64,000 nt of DNA from Glandiceps talaboti (GCF_964340395.1 NC_135557.1:4190216-4254215); one strand, 5' to 3'; shown: positions 26,191 to 60,370, counted from the first letter of the stretch. Numbers and translations: made by a program. Notes: a model not told the origin generated them from the sequence alone.

Positions 26191-26289
26191 GTGTTTCACA
26201 GTCATTATTTATGACCAAGAGGAAGAGGAGGGTCACTCAAAAAACTTGGGAGTGAAGGGGGGGGGGGAGGGTTGGTCTACTCAAAAGTT

Positions 26290-26470
26290 CTGCTAACACT
26301 GAAGTATAGAACACACTAATTACCGAAAACAATTAATTACATAAATTGCTCATTAATATTCGTGGAATATTCACCAAAACCTAATCAGTGCTTGCCATTA
26401 CCCTACAGAACACGTCTACAACATTTCGTTCGAATTGAGCCAGTCTTTTTTTAAATAGAAAATGGTGACA

Positions 26471-26511
<41 letters not shown>

Positions 26512-26560
26512 ACAGACTTTTCAACCCCTAATATATAACCTTCCTTACGGAAGGTAAAAA
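26290..26560 (-). repeat. Right arm of long inverted repeat
   Basis: Reverse complement of 22495-22800: GTCTAATTACC-type end, AAATTGCTCATTAATATTC, ACCAAAACCTAATCAG, a CA microsatellite (26462-26515) and CCCCTAATATATAACCTTCC followed by TTACGGAAGG. Divergence suggests an old insertion or two opposed copies of one element. Confidence 0.85.
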
Positions 26561-26759
26561 TGATGTGCATGAATATTTGATGAAAGAGATAAATGAATGA
26601 ACTTTTGATGCACATTCATGAATTTCTTCAAATGCATGAACCATTCATCATAATTGTTGATGAATATTTCATGAAAAGAAGCAGTTCATAATATGTAGTG
26701 TTGAACATTTGATGAACTTTGATGGATTTGCATGGCGCGTTATCGGTGACATAATAATG

Positions 26760-26935
26760 GATAACTTATTTGACTCGCCTCAACAACTTATTTGGCTCCT
26801 CGATAACTTATTTGACTCGCCTCAACAACTTATTTGGCTCCTCGATAACTTATTTGACTCGTCTCAACAACTTATTTGACTCCTCGATAACTTATTTGAC
26901 TCGTCTCAACAACATATTTGGCTCCTTGATAACTC
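26760..26935 (+). repeat. 42-bp tandem repeat
   Basis: About four units of ATAACTTATTTGACTCGCCT followed by CAACAACTTATTTGGCTCCTCG-type sequence. It directly abuts the 5'-truncated end of the reverse transcriptase remnant. Confidence 0.88.
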
Positions 26936-26944
26936 AAAATTTAG

Positions 26945-28200
26945 CGACGGGAAATATCCCGTATATACTAAAAGCCAAGTTAAAGTATAATGCCAGACTA
27001 GAGGAAGAGTTTACAACTAAAAACACGTATAGAGTCTGGCAAAGTCTCCAGAAAATAACTGTCAGTGATTATAAGCAAAGAATCAGAAACTGGCACTAGC
27101 GATGACCCAACACTTCCCGATAAATTAATTGAATTCTAAAGTAGATTTGATAAACAAACACAAACCGCGCTTATCGTCTGCCACAATCCTCTTCTACGTT
27201 ACCTGCACCGCCTTTCAGCATTCAGGAACCAGAGATTAGAAAATTATTTAGTGCACAGAATAGCAAGAAAGCACCTGGACCCGACAATGCACCCTGTAGA
27301 ACTGTGCTCAACAACTCTCTCCGGTTTGTACTGATATCTTCAACGACTCCCTTAGCCAATGCAAAAAACCCGTGTGTTTTAAAAAATCCAAAATTATACC
27401 AGAACCAAAGAAAAGTAAAATCTTTTGCCTTAATGATTTCAGACCAGTAGCGTTAACATCAGTTTTCATGAAAGTGTTAGAAAGGTTAATTCTGAAATAT
27501 CTTAAGTCTGTTACTAACTCATCACTCGATCAATTTCAATTTGCATATCATACAAATAGGTATGTTGATGATGCTGTTGCATTAGCCCTTCACTTTATAC
27601 TTCAACATCTAGAGCCACCATGCACATATGCAAGGGTCCATTTTGTAGGTTACAGCTCGGCCGATACGATAATTCAAAATGTTTGTCGGTCTTAGACTTT
27701 CTGACAGATAGGCCCCGGTATGTTCAGCTGGGTATAACTTTAAACACAGGTACACCACAGGGCTGTGTCTTATCACCTCTATTGTATTCTCTGTTTACAA
27801 ATGATTGTGTATCACATGATGAGTCAGTAAAGTTGATCAAGTTTTCTGACGACACCACCACTGTGGCAGGGTTAATTTCAAAATGTGACGAAACACGGTA
27901 CAGGGCATAGGTTGCTAAGTTGGCGGATAGGAGTTCGTATAATAATTTAGTGCTAAACATATACAAAACGAAAGAGATGATCATCGACTTTCTTAAGAAT
28001 AAGGCCATCACTGTTGTACTTGAAATTGATAGTAAATCCGTTGAAATGGTTGATTGTTTTAAATTCCTTGGTACACTTATTTCAAACTCAATGAAATGGG
28101 AAGCAAACATTAATGCAATTGTCAACAAAGTCCGTCAACGTAAGTTCTTTTTAAGGAAAGTAAAGAAATTTGGTGTAAGTGAGTGGGACGATATTGCTTC
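26945..28200 (+). pseudogene. Decayed non-LTR retrotransposon reverse transcriptase
   Basis: A broken reverse transcriptase recognisable across three frames. In order: a KAPGPDN motif (about 27265), NDFRPVALTSVFMKVLERL (27435 onwards), QFAYHTNRYVDDAVALALHF, GTPQGCVLSPLLYSLF (about 27750), the catalytic-type KFSDDTT (about 27840), a YKTKEMIIDF motif, FKFLGTLISNSMKW, and KFFLRKVKKFGVS at the end. The order and motifs fit CR1/Rex-like elements. It has at least one frameshift near 27620-27660 and an in-frame stop at about 27908. The endonuclease domain is missing (5' truncation) and the 3' end is cut after the thumb region, where a CCTTCCGTAAGGAAGG motif begins. It is non-functional. Confidence 0.9.
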
Positions 28201-28202
28201 GT

Positions 28203-28350
28203 TTTGTCCTTCCGTAAGGAAGGAGGTACATTAGGGCTGAAATCAGTATTATTGTTTGATGAATATTTGATGAATCATATTTTCATGAATTTTTGATGAA
28301 TAACACAATTCATCATTGTTCATCAAATATTCTGTTCCATTTAATGCAAT
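28203..28350. repeat. CCTTCCGTAAGGAAGG end plus TTGATGAAT-rich block
   Basis: The junction motif CCTTCCGTAAGGAAGG and the following TTAGGGCTGAAA repeat the start of the inverted-repeat arms at 22505 and 26545. It is followed by clustered TTGATGAAT/TTCATGAAT words, also dense at 26560-26740 and 29165-29260. This looks like a third element end disrupted by the retroelement. Confidence 0.6.
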
Positions 28351-28744
28351 TCTCAAGCATAGTTGCATGCCATGCCATTTAAAATTAGGAAAAATTACAT
28401 TACATTTATATATTCACTTCATGTAACAGAACGCCATGTACTAGTATCTGTGAAAAGTTAGCTACATATTACCAATTTATTTGTTTTCAACATGTATTTA
28501 TTAATATTTATAATCAGTATTTACCAGTTAAAAATATCTGTGCAATGAAACCTGTCTGAGATTTTCAGTTCACCAAGTCACCATGTCATCCCAGTATCTG
28601 GTATGCTTTCACTGACTAACATATATTCTACATCATGATATTCTGGATGAGTTGATCCTATTTGGTCAGACTTTGCCCTCCTGTGTGGCTTCAGCTGTTT
28701 ATTAATTCCTAACCATGTTTCCTTACGACTGTACCAATTAAATG

Positions 28745-29170
28745 TTGTCCAAAGTGGTACGACGATGCATTTTTTTATTTTAACATTCTCAACAAATGTT
28801 ACTCAATCTACTGTTCATTGCAGTTACTGTTCTTTTTATTTAGTACTTTACAGCAAGTGTGTATTTGGGGCAGCGGACATAGGTTTGTTCATGATTAGTT
28901 CTGCACTTGTCTTCACTGAAGTGGCAATTAATGTAGGGAGAGTTACTTTTGTGTGTTTCCTTTAATCTGCAAAACTGAATTGGCTGAACAAACATGAAAA
29001 TAAAATGTACGCGGAAAGGAGGAGGGGGGGGGGGGGGGCGGGGTATTTAAGTGATGCGTGCTGACCACAAACATTTTTTTTGGGGGGGGGGCTTTAAAAC
29101 TCTTTCTAGGAACGAGAATCTCAAAACTTTGCACTTACAGAAGGCATTCAGTTTAAATATGGTTATATTA
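28745..29170 (+). repeat. Duplicated unit without ORF (copy 2)
   Basis: Matches the 5' part of 22920-23945 up to the TATA-like box and the last 40 bp. The internal ORF segment is absent and replaced by G-runs (about 29023-29043 and 29080-29092). See 22920-23945. Confidence 0.78.
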
Positions 29171-29396
29171 TGAACCATAATATTTCATGAATGTCACTGT
29201 GAATTGTTCATGCACAATGATGAATAATTCATAAATATTCACGAAGTCATGAATTTTGAATTCCTTCACCAGGCCCCACTTGCCTCCCAAAAACTTTGAT
29301 TCAACTTGTACCCCTAATTTACAATTTTACTAGCTACTTTGGGAATAAGCTGCACTCATTGATCCTCTTCCCTTTGAAAGAAGCTGCATCCATCAT

Positions 29397-29433
<37 letters not shown>
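29397..29433. repeat. (TG)n microsatellite
   Basis: A pure TG dinucleotide run of about 37 bp. Confidence 0.97.
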
Positions 29434-29436
<3 letters not shown>

Positions 29437-29479
29437 AAGAGATGCATAAGGAACGAGTGAGGCAGTCTAAATATTAATA

Positions 29480-30536
29480 GATGCAATCCGACGATGTTTC
29501 GAATAATAATTAATTATCAAGGATATGAAGACACAACATAGTAGGTTAACACCTGAATATATCTGAATGTTAGGGAATAGAACGACAACTGCACAAGATT
29601 GACGGTTATATGCGTACAAAGATTTAAAATTCACACGTACCAAAAAGAACCCTGATGAACACACCTGAAAGATAGAATAAGCGTAGTTAGATATTAGTGA
29701 ATGGTGTAAATAATCTATTAATTCCAAGGGGTTCCAGCGTTCCCAGATTGAATGATTTCCTCCTCCTTCAGCCCCAATCGATTCTCATCGCCAGAAACCT
29801 TACAAATTCCTGAAATATCTGATACACTACGATCGTTGGTAATAAAATGCATAGATACGGGATACTTACGATTCATTTGTCTGGTAAGACGAAGGTGTTC
29901 CACGAAACGATCACCAAGACGATGTACAGTCGAACCTATATTTAAAAAACCCTCAACTCTGGCATGTAATGCAATACACTACATTAGTACTAATAGAAGT
30001 AAATCTACTCGTAACATACACACCGTTCTTGGGCCAAAAACATGATTAGTATTAATAATAAAAAGACATGTACCACATCGAGTACGCATGGAAATGAACC
30101 AGTGCATTAACTTCTAATTCATGTTGTTCTGTATGGACCACCATATCTATAAGATTGGTATCATGACGCCAAGCCGTTAAAGGTGCTTCAGGAAATAATG
30201 AATTGGTCACCCTATTAGAACGTAAGATATTAAAATGCTTGTATATAATGTTCTTAACTGTAGTGGAAATGCGGTGGTATGTTAGAGCCAATATGGGACG
30301 ATCTTTGTTACTCTTCTGATCAATTGATTTGATACAAGCTTCCCTAGACAAAGATGACACCTTAAGTAAAGCCGTATTGGTAACTGACACTGGATAACCA
30401 CGTTGGTGGAAGTACGTACAAAATTTAGCAGACCTTTCCATGTTGCAAATATGAATGTGAATCAGTAGGTTTAGTATAAAGAGATTTAGCTATATCATCA
30501 CCATCAATCCTAAGGGAGATGCCAAGGAAATTGAGA
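29480..30536 (-). pseudogene. Penelope-like element fragment (RT C-terminus, linker, GIY-YIG)
   Basis: On the minus strand, reading from 30536 downwards, a YTKPTDSHSYLQH motif (end of a Penelope-type reverse transcriptase) is followed after a frameshift by the 30441-30052 segment. That segment carries FHQRGYPVSVTNTALL, RPILALTYHRISTTVKNI and LFPEAPLTAWRHDTNLIDM, typical of the thumb/linker of Penelope-like elements. Further down a GIY-YIG-type endonuclease remnant appears: NVVYCITCQ, then after another frameshift IGSTVHRLGDRFVEHLRL, then NENRLGLKEEEII-like sequence and a C-terminal LEPLGIN-type end. Several frameshifts and stops make it non-functional. Its 5' side ends exactly at a GT/TATG microsatellite. 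Confidence 0.88.
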
Positions 30537-30539
30537 GTT

Positions 30540-30543
30540 AGTG

Positions 30544-30582
<39 letters not shown>

Positions 30583-30735
30583 ATGTATGTATGTATGTGT
30601 GTGTATGTATGTATGTATGTATGTATGTATGTATGTATGTATGTATGTATGTATGTGTGTGTGTATGTATGTGTGTATGTATGTATGTATGTATGTATGT
30701 ATGTATGTATGTATGTACGTATGTACGTACGCCTT
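30540..30735. repeat. (GT)n and (TATG)n compound microsatellite
   Basis: GT repeats followed by TATG repeats with TG interruptions. It sits between the truncated Penelope-like element and a copy of repeat family R1; R1 copies elsewhere also begin next to GT/CA runs. Confidence 0.97.
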
Positions 30736-30739
30736 GGTA

Positions 30740-31795
30740 TTTGGTGGTGAGATTACTTTTGGTGTCTAGGTGGGAAATTGTTCAAATCAAAATGATCGCA
30801 TCACAGGTGTGATTTGGGTCAAAAATGTTATTTTTGGTCAAAAAACTTAAACTCAGAAACAACTGAGCAGATTGGTCTGAAATTTGGTGGGAATGTTCTT
30901 AGGGGCGTGTAAATTGAGATTTTTTATAACGTGATGATTCCATCAGTGATATGCAAATTAGGGCTAATAATGTGTCTTTTTGGTCAAAACTCTTTAATTT
31001 CAAAAGTACAGAGCAGATTGACTGAAATTTAATGGGAATGCATCGTCTAGGGATGTATGGACAAAGAAATATTAAGCATATAATGATATCATCAGTGACA
31101 TGCAAATTAGGTGCAAAAATGTGAATTTTGGTCAAAATCTTATATTATCTCAAAAAGTACTTGGTCAATGAGACAAACTTGGTGAGATGTTTCTAAAAGT
31201 GTTATTCTGCAGATTTTCCTCAAAATATTTTGACACAATTGGTCCTAGCAACCATGACCACGCCCTTATAGCAACAAACAAATTGCAGTATATTTTGGTC
31301 AAATAACAACATCAGCTGATAGGCAAGTAATTTATAAGTAAACATTAAAAAAATGTATGCAAATATCTCTAGTAACCATGACCACGCCCTTAGCAACAAC
31401 AAAATGGCAGTATATTTTGGTCAAATAACAATATCTGGTAGGCAACTGAGTAAACATTAAACAAATGTATGCAAATATCCTTAGCAACCATGACAACGCC
31501 CTTAGCAACAACCAAATGGCAGTATACATGTATGTTGGTCAAATAGCAACATCTTCTGGTAGGCAAGTAATTTATATGTAAACATTCAAAAATGTATGCA
31601 AATATCTCTAGCAACCACGACCACGCCCATAGCAACAGCCAAACGGATATTCAAAAAATGTTTGCAAATATGTCTATAGCAACATGCCCACACCCATAGC
31701 AACAGCCAAATGATCGCGTATATTGCAAAGATAATAACAGGGTTGGATAGGCAACTGGATAGTCATTCACCAAATGAACACCTATACCTAGCATG
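30740..31795 (+). repeat. Dispersed repeat family R1, copy 2 (plus)
   Basis: Repeated modules of TCAAAAAACTTAAACTC, GCAGATTGGTCTGAAATTTG, TTCTTAGGGGCGTGTA and ATCAGTGATATGCAAATTAG. They are followed by four modules with AGCAACCATGACCACGCCC and TTGGTCAAATAACAACATC (about 31240-31640). Matching copies lie at 41290-41745 (plus), 42520-43410 (minus) and 25880-26190 (minus). Each long copy borders a GT/CA microsatellite. No coding region or TIR was recognised, so the class is unknown. Confidence 0.8.
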
Positions 31796-33810
31796 CCTCA
31801 CCATGTGAGTAAACATTATTAAAAACTCTACAGTTGTGCTGCTACACCATTGGCGCTATTTTTGTATTTCTGTTTGGAATCACCTTTAAGCTTTATGTGA
31901 TACATCTTTCCAAGAATTGATAAAGAAGCAACGTATGACTTGACAAAACACCAACTCCCTATTAACGTTAAGTGTATGAATTCTTAATTATATAATTTAC
32001 GAATAAATACATTTTTTTCATTGTTATTGATAAAAAGCTGATTCTCTAACAATGGTAAGGAAAATATTTCATTTCAAATAATTTATCCACGGCCAACCCT
32101 TATCTCTCTATCCGTAATTTGGACTGTAGCCTTATTCTTAGGCTTACAGAGTATTTGTAAGCCTATCGTCTTTTAGTTCTTCTTTGATAAACAATCTTAT
32201 TGTAGTAAAATCTAAACTCTAGAAAAAATCACAAAAGAATGCTGACATCCACTGTGTCAAAAGTAACAGAACTCGACACAAAGACTCTGGTATGATTAAC
32301 GTCAGAGAGACTGATGAACAACAGGTACAAATCGATTACATTCTTGAAGAATGCAGGAGATTAAACATGTGATTTATCAATGTGGCAGATGTTATCAGCT
32401 CATTCATTCAGGTACTGGTTGGGACAAACACCATTTACTACTACAGGTTCAGACTTGTCAGAAGGGTGGATTTATGAACAAAGTTTATCAAAAGTCTAGT
32501 ACGGTCGATGCAACTCATACAGAAGTTGGTCTCTCTCCAACGTCTATGATTAAATTGCTCAACGTATAAAATATGTTCGTGTTTGGTATCAATTGTGTGT
32601 AAGATTATCACTTCGTTTGGACGTGTTCGTTGGTTCTATCACCAGATGAACCACGTGCACCCATCATGTTTAAATCTAAGGATCGATAGGACCATTTAAG
32701 TTATGACCAAATGACTGGCCAGTATACTAAACAATTTAATTAATTCACCATCAGATGTATATGATCCTAAATATGCATAAACATTGACTTTCTTTGTAAT
32801 CTCTTCAATTAGTGCTTTCAAATTATTGATAACATGTTGGTATTTATACTAAATCTGTACTAGGAATAGGATACCAACCAAAAATGCACCTGTCAGGGTG
32901 AACGTACCAAATATTGGTTGTCATTCTACGCAATATTATGTACAAGTGATAGCTTACATCCATAGCATCATGAAATTTATTAGAATGGACACTTTTGATA
33001 ACAGACTAATTTCAATATCATAATCATTGTATTAATACACCATCTAATTCTATTTGAAGTCGATATACTAGCAATATACATTTACCAATTCCACACCAGG
33101 TTTAGCACTATGTATCAAAGTTAACACATTAACTTAACAACGACTGGAGGTACTAACATATTTACACACAACACAAGTATGCATCGATGGCGTACAACGA
33201 CTAATGAATTAATAACATTGGGTATGCGTGTATGCTATCAAAGTTAGGTCAACACGAAATAAAAAAGGTGATTGGGAGGGAAATAGACTTTACAAGCGAC
33301 TGAAACTTAATTTGGCATAGTTACAAATTTAACATTGAGCGATATAATGATGACGTTACCTTGAATGTGATTACCCATCATGAAAGAAATTGAAGAATTA
33401 ATGGTTGTCATAGTTCTTAGGAAGAATCATCAGCCAGAATATGGCTTGTTTTGTCACCATTGTGACACCGAGAGTCACTTACGTCTTCCACTAGGCAGCT
33501 CACGAAAGCCTTCGCCAGGTATTTACCCTGGTTCGTCAGTGTTTTCTGAAGTGAAAAATGAAGTTGAAGTTATGAATATAGACTAAACGTTTTCACAAAT
33601 GAGCTTCGGATTATTCCCCAGACCACTATTATAGAAAAGTTATAGTGATTTAAGATAATTATCATGCCAAAGCTCATTAAATAAACATATAATTGACATG
33701 ATTATTGCAAGCCAATCTCAAGTATAATAATCGTTGAAAGTGAGCTCTTATCAATTCATTATTTATATTCCTAGGAATTATATCGAGTTTATCTACACAA
33801 CTAGACAACA
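31796..33810. other. Upstream region of the main gene, no recognised gene
   Basis: AT-rich. Two short reading frames (32351-32569 and 33380-33586) have no recognisable domain. The second contains a CHHC-like cluster (FCHHCDTESH), but nothing supports translation. Any 5' UTR exon or promoter of the main gene should lie here; a possible splice acceptor TTATATTCCTAG ends at about 33775, 36 bp before the start codon. Confidence 0.5.
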
Positions 33811-55803
<21,993 letters not shown>

Positions 55804-56204
55804 ACATACAACCATCAACCCACCATATGTTGACACAATTTCACATTTTTTTCTAATTTTGACAATTTATTTTCCATAACCATGCACCTCTATGGCAGTC
55901 GCTATGTATTTTAGACAACATTAAACCAAAATTGAGATAAAATTCAGAAATTTATTGTCAAAATTTTGACAATATTTGTGAAATTGTCCCTTGTCAGTGA
56001 TTGTTTTGTACAATTACAACTCTGTGATGACAATTTACCCACCAGAAAATGACATTTGTGTGTGTGAAATAATTATAAAATCTTACCTGTATATTCTGTA
56101 ATTTATGTAGAATTATCCCATGTAAATATTTGATGTAAATTTAGTGATTAAATATTTTTAACAATTTAAAATCAAAATTCACATCAATAAAGGAATTGTG
56201 AACT
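55804..56204 (+). other. 3' UTR of the main gene
   Basis: AT-rich non-coding sequence from the stop codon to just past the poly(A) signal. No further gene. Confidence 0.7.
56186..56191 (+). terminator. Polyadenylation signal AATAAA
   Basis: A canonical AATAAA 383 bp after the stop codon; cleavage is expected near 56205, exactly where the segmental duplication starts. Earlier AATAAA-like words are absent in the right position, so this is the best candidate. Confidence 0.65.
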
Positions 56205-56962
56205 GGACGCTGCCATCTTTATAACTGAAAACACTACGCCAGACACTTCACACAGTATAAGATGTAATGCGGCTTAATCAATCCGCAGGGCAGGAATGAA
56301 ATAGTTCACAGACAAAACGGAGTTTTTAAGTTTAACTTGTGATGAATCTAAATTAGTAGTTTATTTTGATGATTTCTTTAACTCGAATTTTAATACTAGT
56401 CCCCCTAAATACTCGCTAAAGACAACGGGTTTATCATCGACGAGTTTGGAGAAACTAAACTCTAGGTGGCGCTATAACCACTTTCCAAGCTTTCCACGAG
56501 AACAGTGCTGTGCAATGTACAGACCTCAATATTCCGACACTACTCTCCGTATCTAGTTATATTGACACTCGATCAGTTCGTGGTGATATTTAGTTGTTTT
56601 ATTAGCAATGCTGTTAGCGGCATTTTATTTCTATTTTCACAACAACAATATTGATGTTACTGCCTAAAAGTGAAAATAAACTATTGTTAGAATATATATC
56701 TCCTGGAGAATATAAATGTCATGAACATTTACATATATTTCATAGTTTTCATTAAATTTCTTTAATCTGTAAATTTAATGATTTTTACTCAAAATGTAAT
56801 GTTTTAATTTACTTTGTATATTGTTATTTTGACACAACTGATGATGTCACGTTTATGTTGTCATGGTAATTTTAACTTCGAGTTCAGAATAAAAATGTGA
56901 CAATGATATAAAACATTATATATCAGTACTTAAACCCTGTGTGTATGTTTGTGTCTATGCCC

Positions 56963-57060
<98 letters not shown>

Positions 57061-57157
57061 GCCTGAGTCTACATGTATGTATGTATGTATGTATGTATGT
57101 ATGTATGTATGTATGTATGTATGTATGTATGTATGTATGTATGTATGTATGTATGTA

Positions 57158-57921
57158 TGGACGGTTACAACTACTCCAGTGTGAAAGCCTCATGTCCCTG
57201 TACTACCCAACTACATATACAAAATCATGCAAAATATGTCGACATCCATCTGAAACAGCATCCCATATACTCAATGGTTGCACACAATTCCAGAAGCTGT
57301 ATCAACAAAGACATAATCGGATAGTTAATATCATCTACAAGAAAATCCAAGATAGTAATGCTGATTATGAGACATACACAGACATTCTGATAAAACCCAC
57401 GCTGTTTGATTCTAACAATGAAACATTCCAGCACCAACACACACGTCCGGACATTGTTGTCATCAACAAACAATGCAAAAAGACTTGGTTGATAGAAATT
57501 GCCATTCCATACGATGCACATATTTCGAAATGCTATGACACTAAGTTTGGGAAATACTTCCCACTATCACTGGAAATAAATAACTACGGGTTTCGTACTG
57601 AAGTTGTCGTATTAATACTATAGGAAGCCTTGGCAATGTTCACTACAGATTTGTAAGTGGCCTTATGAAAGTAGGTTTTAATAAGAGTAACGCTAATTGT
57701 ATTGCAAAATACTGCAGCATTAGTTCAATAATTGGTTCTAGTAATATCTGGAGAAAAAGATGCAAGCATTATAACAACTAATACACTATATCTGCCTTGT
57801 GATGTGGATAACATGTTCAAATGCAATTTGATATATTTCCTGCTAGATACAGTGTAAACCCAATAATACTGTACCTGTACATAATAATTTAATGTATTTC
57901 GGAAATAAACATAATTTGATA
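57158..57921 (+). mobile_element. 5'-truncated non-LTR element with restriction-like endonuclease
   Basis: The reading frame to the stop at 57621-57623 encodes a zinc-knuckle CKICRHPSETASHILNGC (CX2CX7HX4C, from about 57228). It is followed by a PD-(D/E)XK-type nuclease: RPDIVVINKQCKKTWLIEIA (from 57444) with the catalytic-type D and E, then KFGKYFPLSLEI. This architecture is known from early-branching non-LTR elements (R2, R4/Dong, NeSL, Hero types). The 3' UTR has AATAAA at 57904. Copy A shows the uninterrupted TATG microsatellite, so the element inserted into TATG repeats; the reverse transcriptase is missing by 5' truncation. The start of the open frame upstream is microsatellite, not protein. 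Confidence 0.85.
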
Positions 57922-59153
57922 TGTATGTAGCTATTCGCGACCATCATTATAATCCTTTCTAAATTTTCCAGAAAAGGTAAATAATTATCAAAAACTGTTA
58001 AATGCTTTAAATCGTGGTTTATTGAACAATTTTAAGAATTCATTGACTATATTCACTTCAAATTTAGTCGAAGATTCATATGTATTGAAGGAAAATACCA
58101 TTGATTCTGTGCTGGTTTTCCTTGATTACACTTTCTCTATCCATATCAGAAAGAATTAAGTACACTCTCCAAATTGACATTATGTTTTCTCGTTTTCTCA
58201 TTTTTCCTTTTTCGCTTTTTTTCCCTTTCCAACATGCCATCTCTGGACCATAGCTGCACTAGACTATGCACTAAAACTTGTGTTAATCTTGGCTGCAAGA
58301 GGGCGCTATTTACAATTTTGCCTTTAGCGAGCTGTCAGCTCGTCAGCGAGCTAGCTAGGTCGCCGTACAAGTATATCGTAGTACTCATGTATAAAGTATC
58401 CACTATACAATGCAGTGCGTAGTATCATGTGTTAAATTATCATTGTAAGCAACGCAGTTGGGATCATAATTCATATTTTAGTCACTACTCCCCGGGCCCT
58501 GTCTCTTTGATGGGGTCAATTTATCACTACCAGACTGTGAAGACTCATGGATGGATGTCCCGATGCTGACACCAGTGAGTGTACCCTGCTAGTGTAAGTT
58601 ATTTCAAATCATCGTACGTTTTAGTTTAAAATCTCGTCTTGTACTTGCAAAGACACGAGGTAGTTGGTAGACGTAACGATGTGTTTAAAACAAATCAGTT
58701 CGCAATGTCGTCATTTAGGAATATTTTACATTTGTCGAATCCATGTGCCCACATACACGATGTAGCTGCAATTATTGTAACGTTAGTTTTGAATGACTGC
58801 TTTTTTCGTCTTGGGGTTGAAACTAAAAACAAACAGAACGAAAAATCCCAAACATCAAGAAGTCGAAAACAGTTTATAAATACGCAATGTTTAGGATAAC
58901 GATAAGGTATTATAAAAACTAACGTATTCCACTATGCTGAATGCCAATATGGCGTCCGACGTGGTCTTGCTAATTTTCTCATGCACACGTATGAAATTCT
59001 ATTGCCCAAATTGTAGCATATTTACATTGTTCATGTCATTTGTGTAAATAAAATGTATAAACGTGCATATACAATGTACAATTTTTTTTTACAAACATGG
59101 AATTCTAAGCAGTACATTTTATTGTTATGATTATGAATTAAAATACTCACTCA

Positions 59154-59337
59154 TTATTGAAATAAATATTTACATTATTGAAATACATATTTATATTATT
59201 GAAATACATATTTACATTATTGAAATACATATTTACATTATTTAAATACAAATTTAATTATTTAAATGCATATTTTGTTTTCTGAAATACATATTTATAT
59301 TATTGAAATACATATTTATATTATTGAAATACATATG
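59154..59337 (+). repeat. 21-bp AT-rich tandem repeat (copy B)
   Basis: Shorter counterpart of the 4511-4822 array; about nine units of ATTATTGAAATACATATTTA. Confidence 0.9.
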
Positions 59338-59660
59338 TTTTCTAGGACTATGAATATCTGATGTGTATAGTTTTATCTGGTGTGTATAGTTTCTTTCAAT
59401 TCTTTCAAATTGACAAGCAAGTTATTTAATGATTGTGTGTTGTTTTGATTTCAGAGTTGATCGTATGTCTTTATCTCGAGTGATGTCATCCACAGCGTAT
59501 GTGTTGTTTTATGAAAAGGTGAAGTAAATACATTACTACATGTATATCCAGTTACAGTACTCCACCAGTGGCAGGACATATGACTTCTTTTGTTTTTATC
59601 AAGATGTATGCATTTGCAGTTCAGTCCAGGTCTTTCAAGTCGGGATTGAAGAAGCCTGAT

Positions 59661-60370
59661 ACCTACTTTGTTAAATTGTTCACTTCATTTACCCCCAGGG
59701 TACGAGTCCCGCTTATTGGGTATACGTATATGTGCCCTTTGGGGTGGGGGTTTCGTCCTTTGGTCTAACCTGGATACTGTAGTTTTAGAGATAAGGAGTC
59801 TAAAATGGGGTACACTTTACATTATTTTAGATTTTGTGTTTGGTCTAAAATGGGGTCTTGGAAGGAATCACATAATAAGTTCTCGACTGCTTACCATGGG
59901 AGGGGACATCCCCTCCTACACCCTCCCCACTAGCTATCATGGGAGATGCTATTTCCGCCCAGAATTAATTATAAGATTAAAAGAGAAAACTCAAGCTTTA
60001 AGTATTTCCAAGTACATGTTACAGCCCAATGTGAGACTATTTTCGCAAAACCCACATCTATTGAATTGTAAAGAAATCTCTCCGCATATCATGTTATGTA
60101 TGGACTCTGAAGTTGATTGCCAATTACAGTGTGTAATGTAGTGTACCATACTGTACATCTCTGAAGTGGAGCTAAGTGGGTGGGGAAGGGGTGTATAATT
60201 ACACATAAAAATATGTGCAGTCGGAAGGGGGGGCTACGAAAACTCTTTATAAGAGCGCGATGGGGCTGCGTATTTTTTTTTACCAAAATAATTTCTCCAC
60301 AGCGCCCCCCCCCCCCCCACCTTTGCCGTAAATTCTGACCCCAGCCTAAGCTAGGGAATAATCTATAGTG
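59661..60370. other. Possible degraded TIR-family remnant
   Basis: Contains CTTACCATGGGAGGGGACATCCCCTCC (compare 5550-5570 and 21540), a C-run at about 60305-60318 and TTTGCCGTAAATTCTGACC, similar to the ends of the TIR family. The short reading frames here have no recognisable domain. No intact TIR pair was found. Confidence 0.45.

Larger units (their letters stand above)
56205..59660 (+). repeat. Segmental duplication, copy B
   Basis: Homologous to 1-6255 in the same orientation. It lacks the two TIR elements of copy A and has its own insertion, a non-LTR retrotransposon end at 57158-57921. The AT-rich 21-bp tandem repeat at 59154-59337 has fewer units than in copy A. No coding exon recognised in the shared sequence. 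Confidence 0.85.

Noticed and set aside
33380-33586. Small frame with a CHHC-like cluster (FCHHCDTESH)
   Set aside because: Short, no partner motif or family, no regulatory context.
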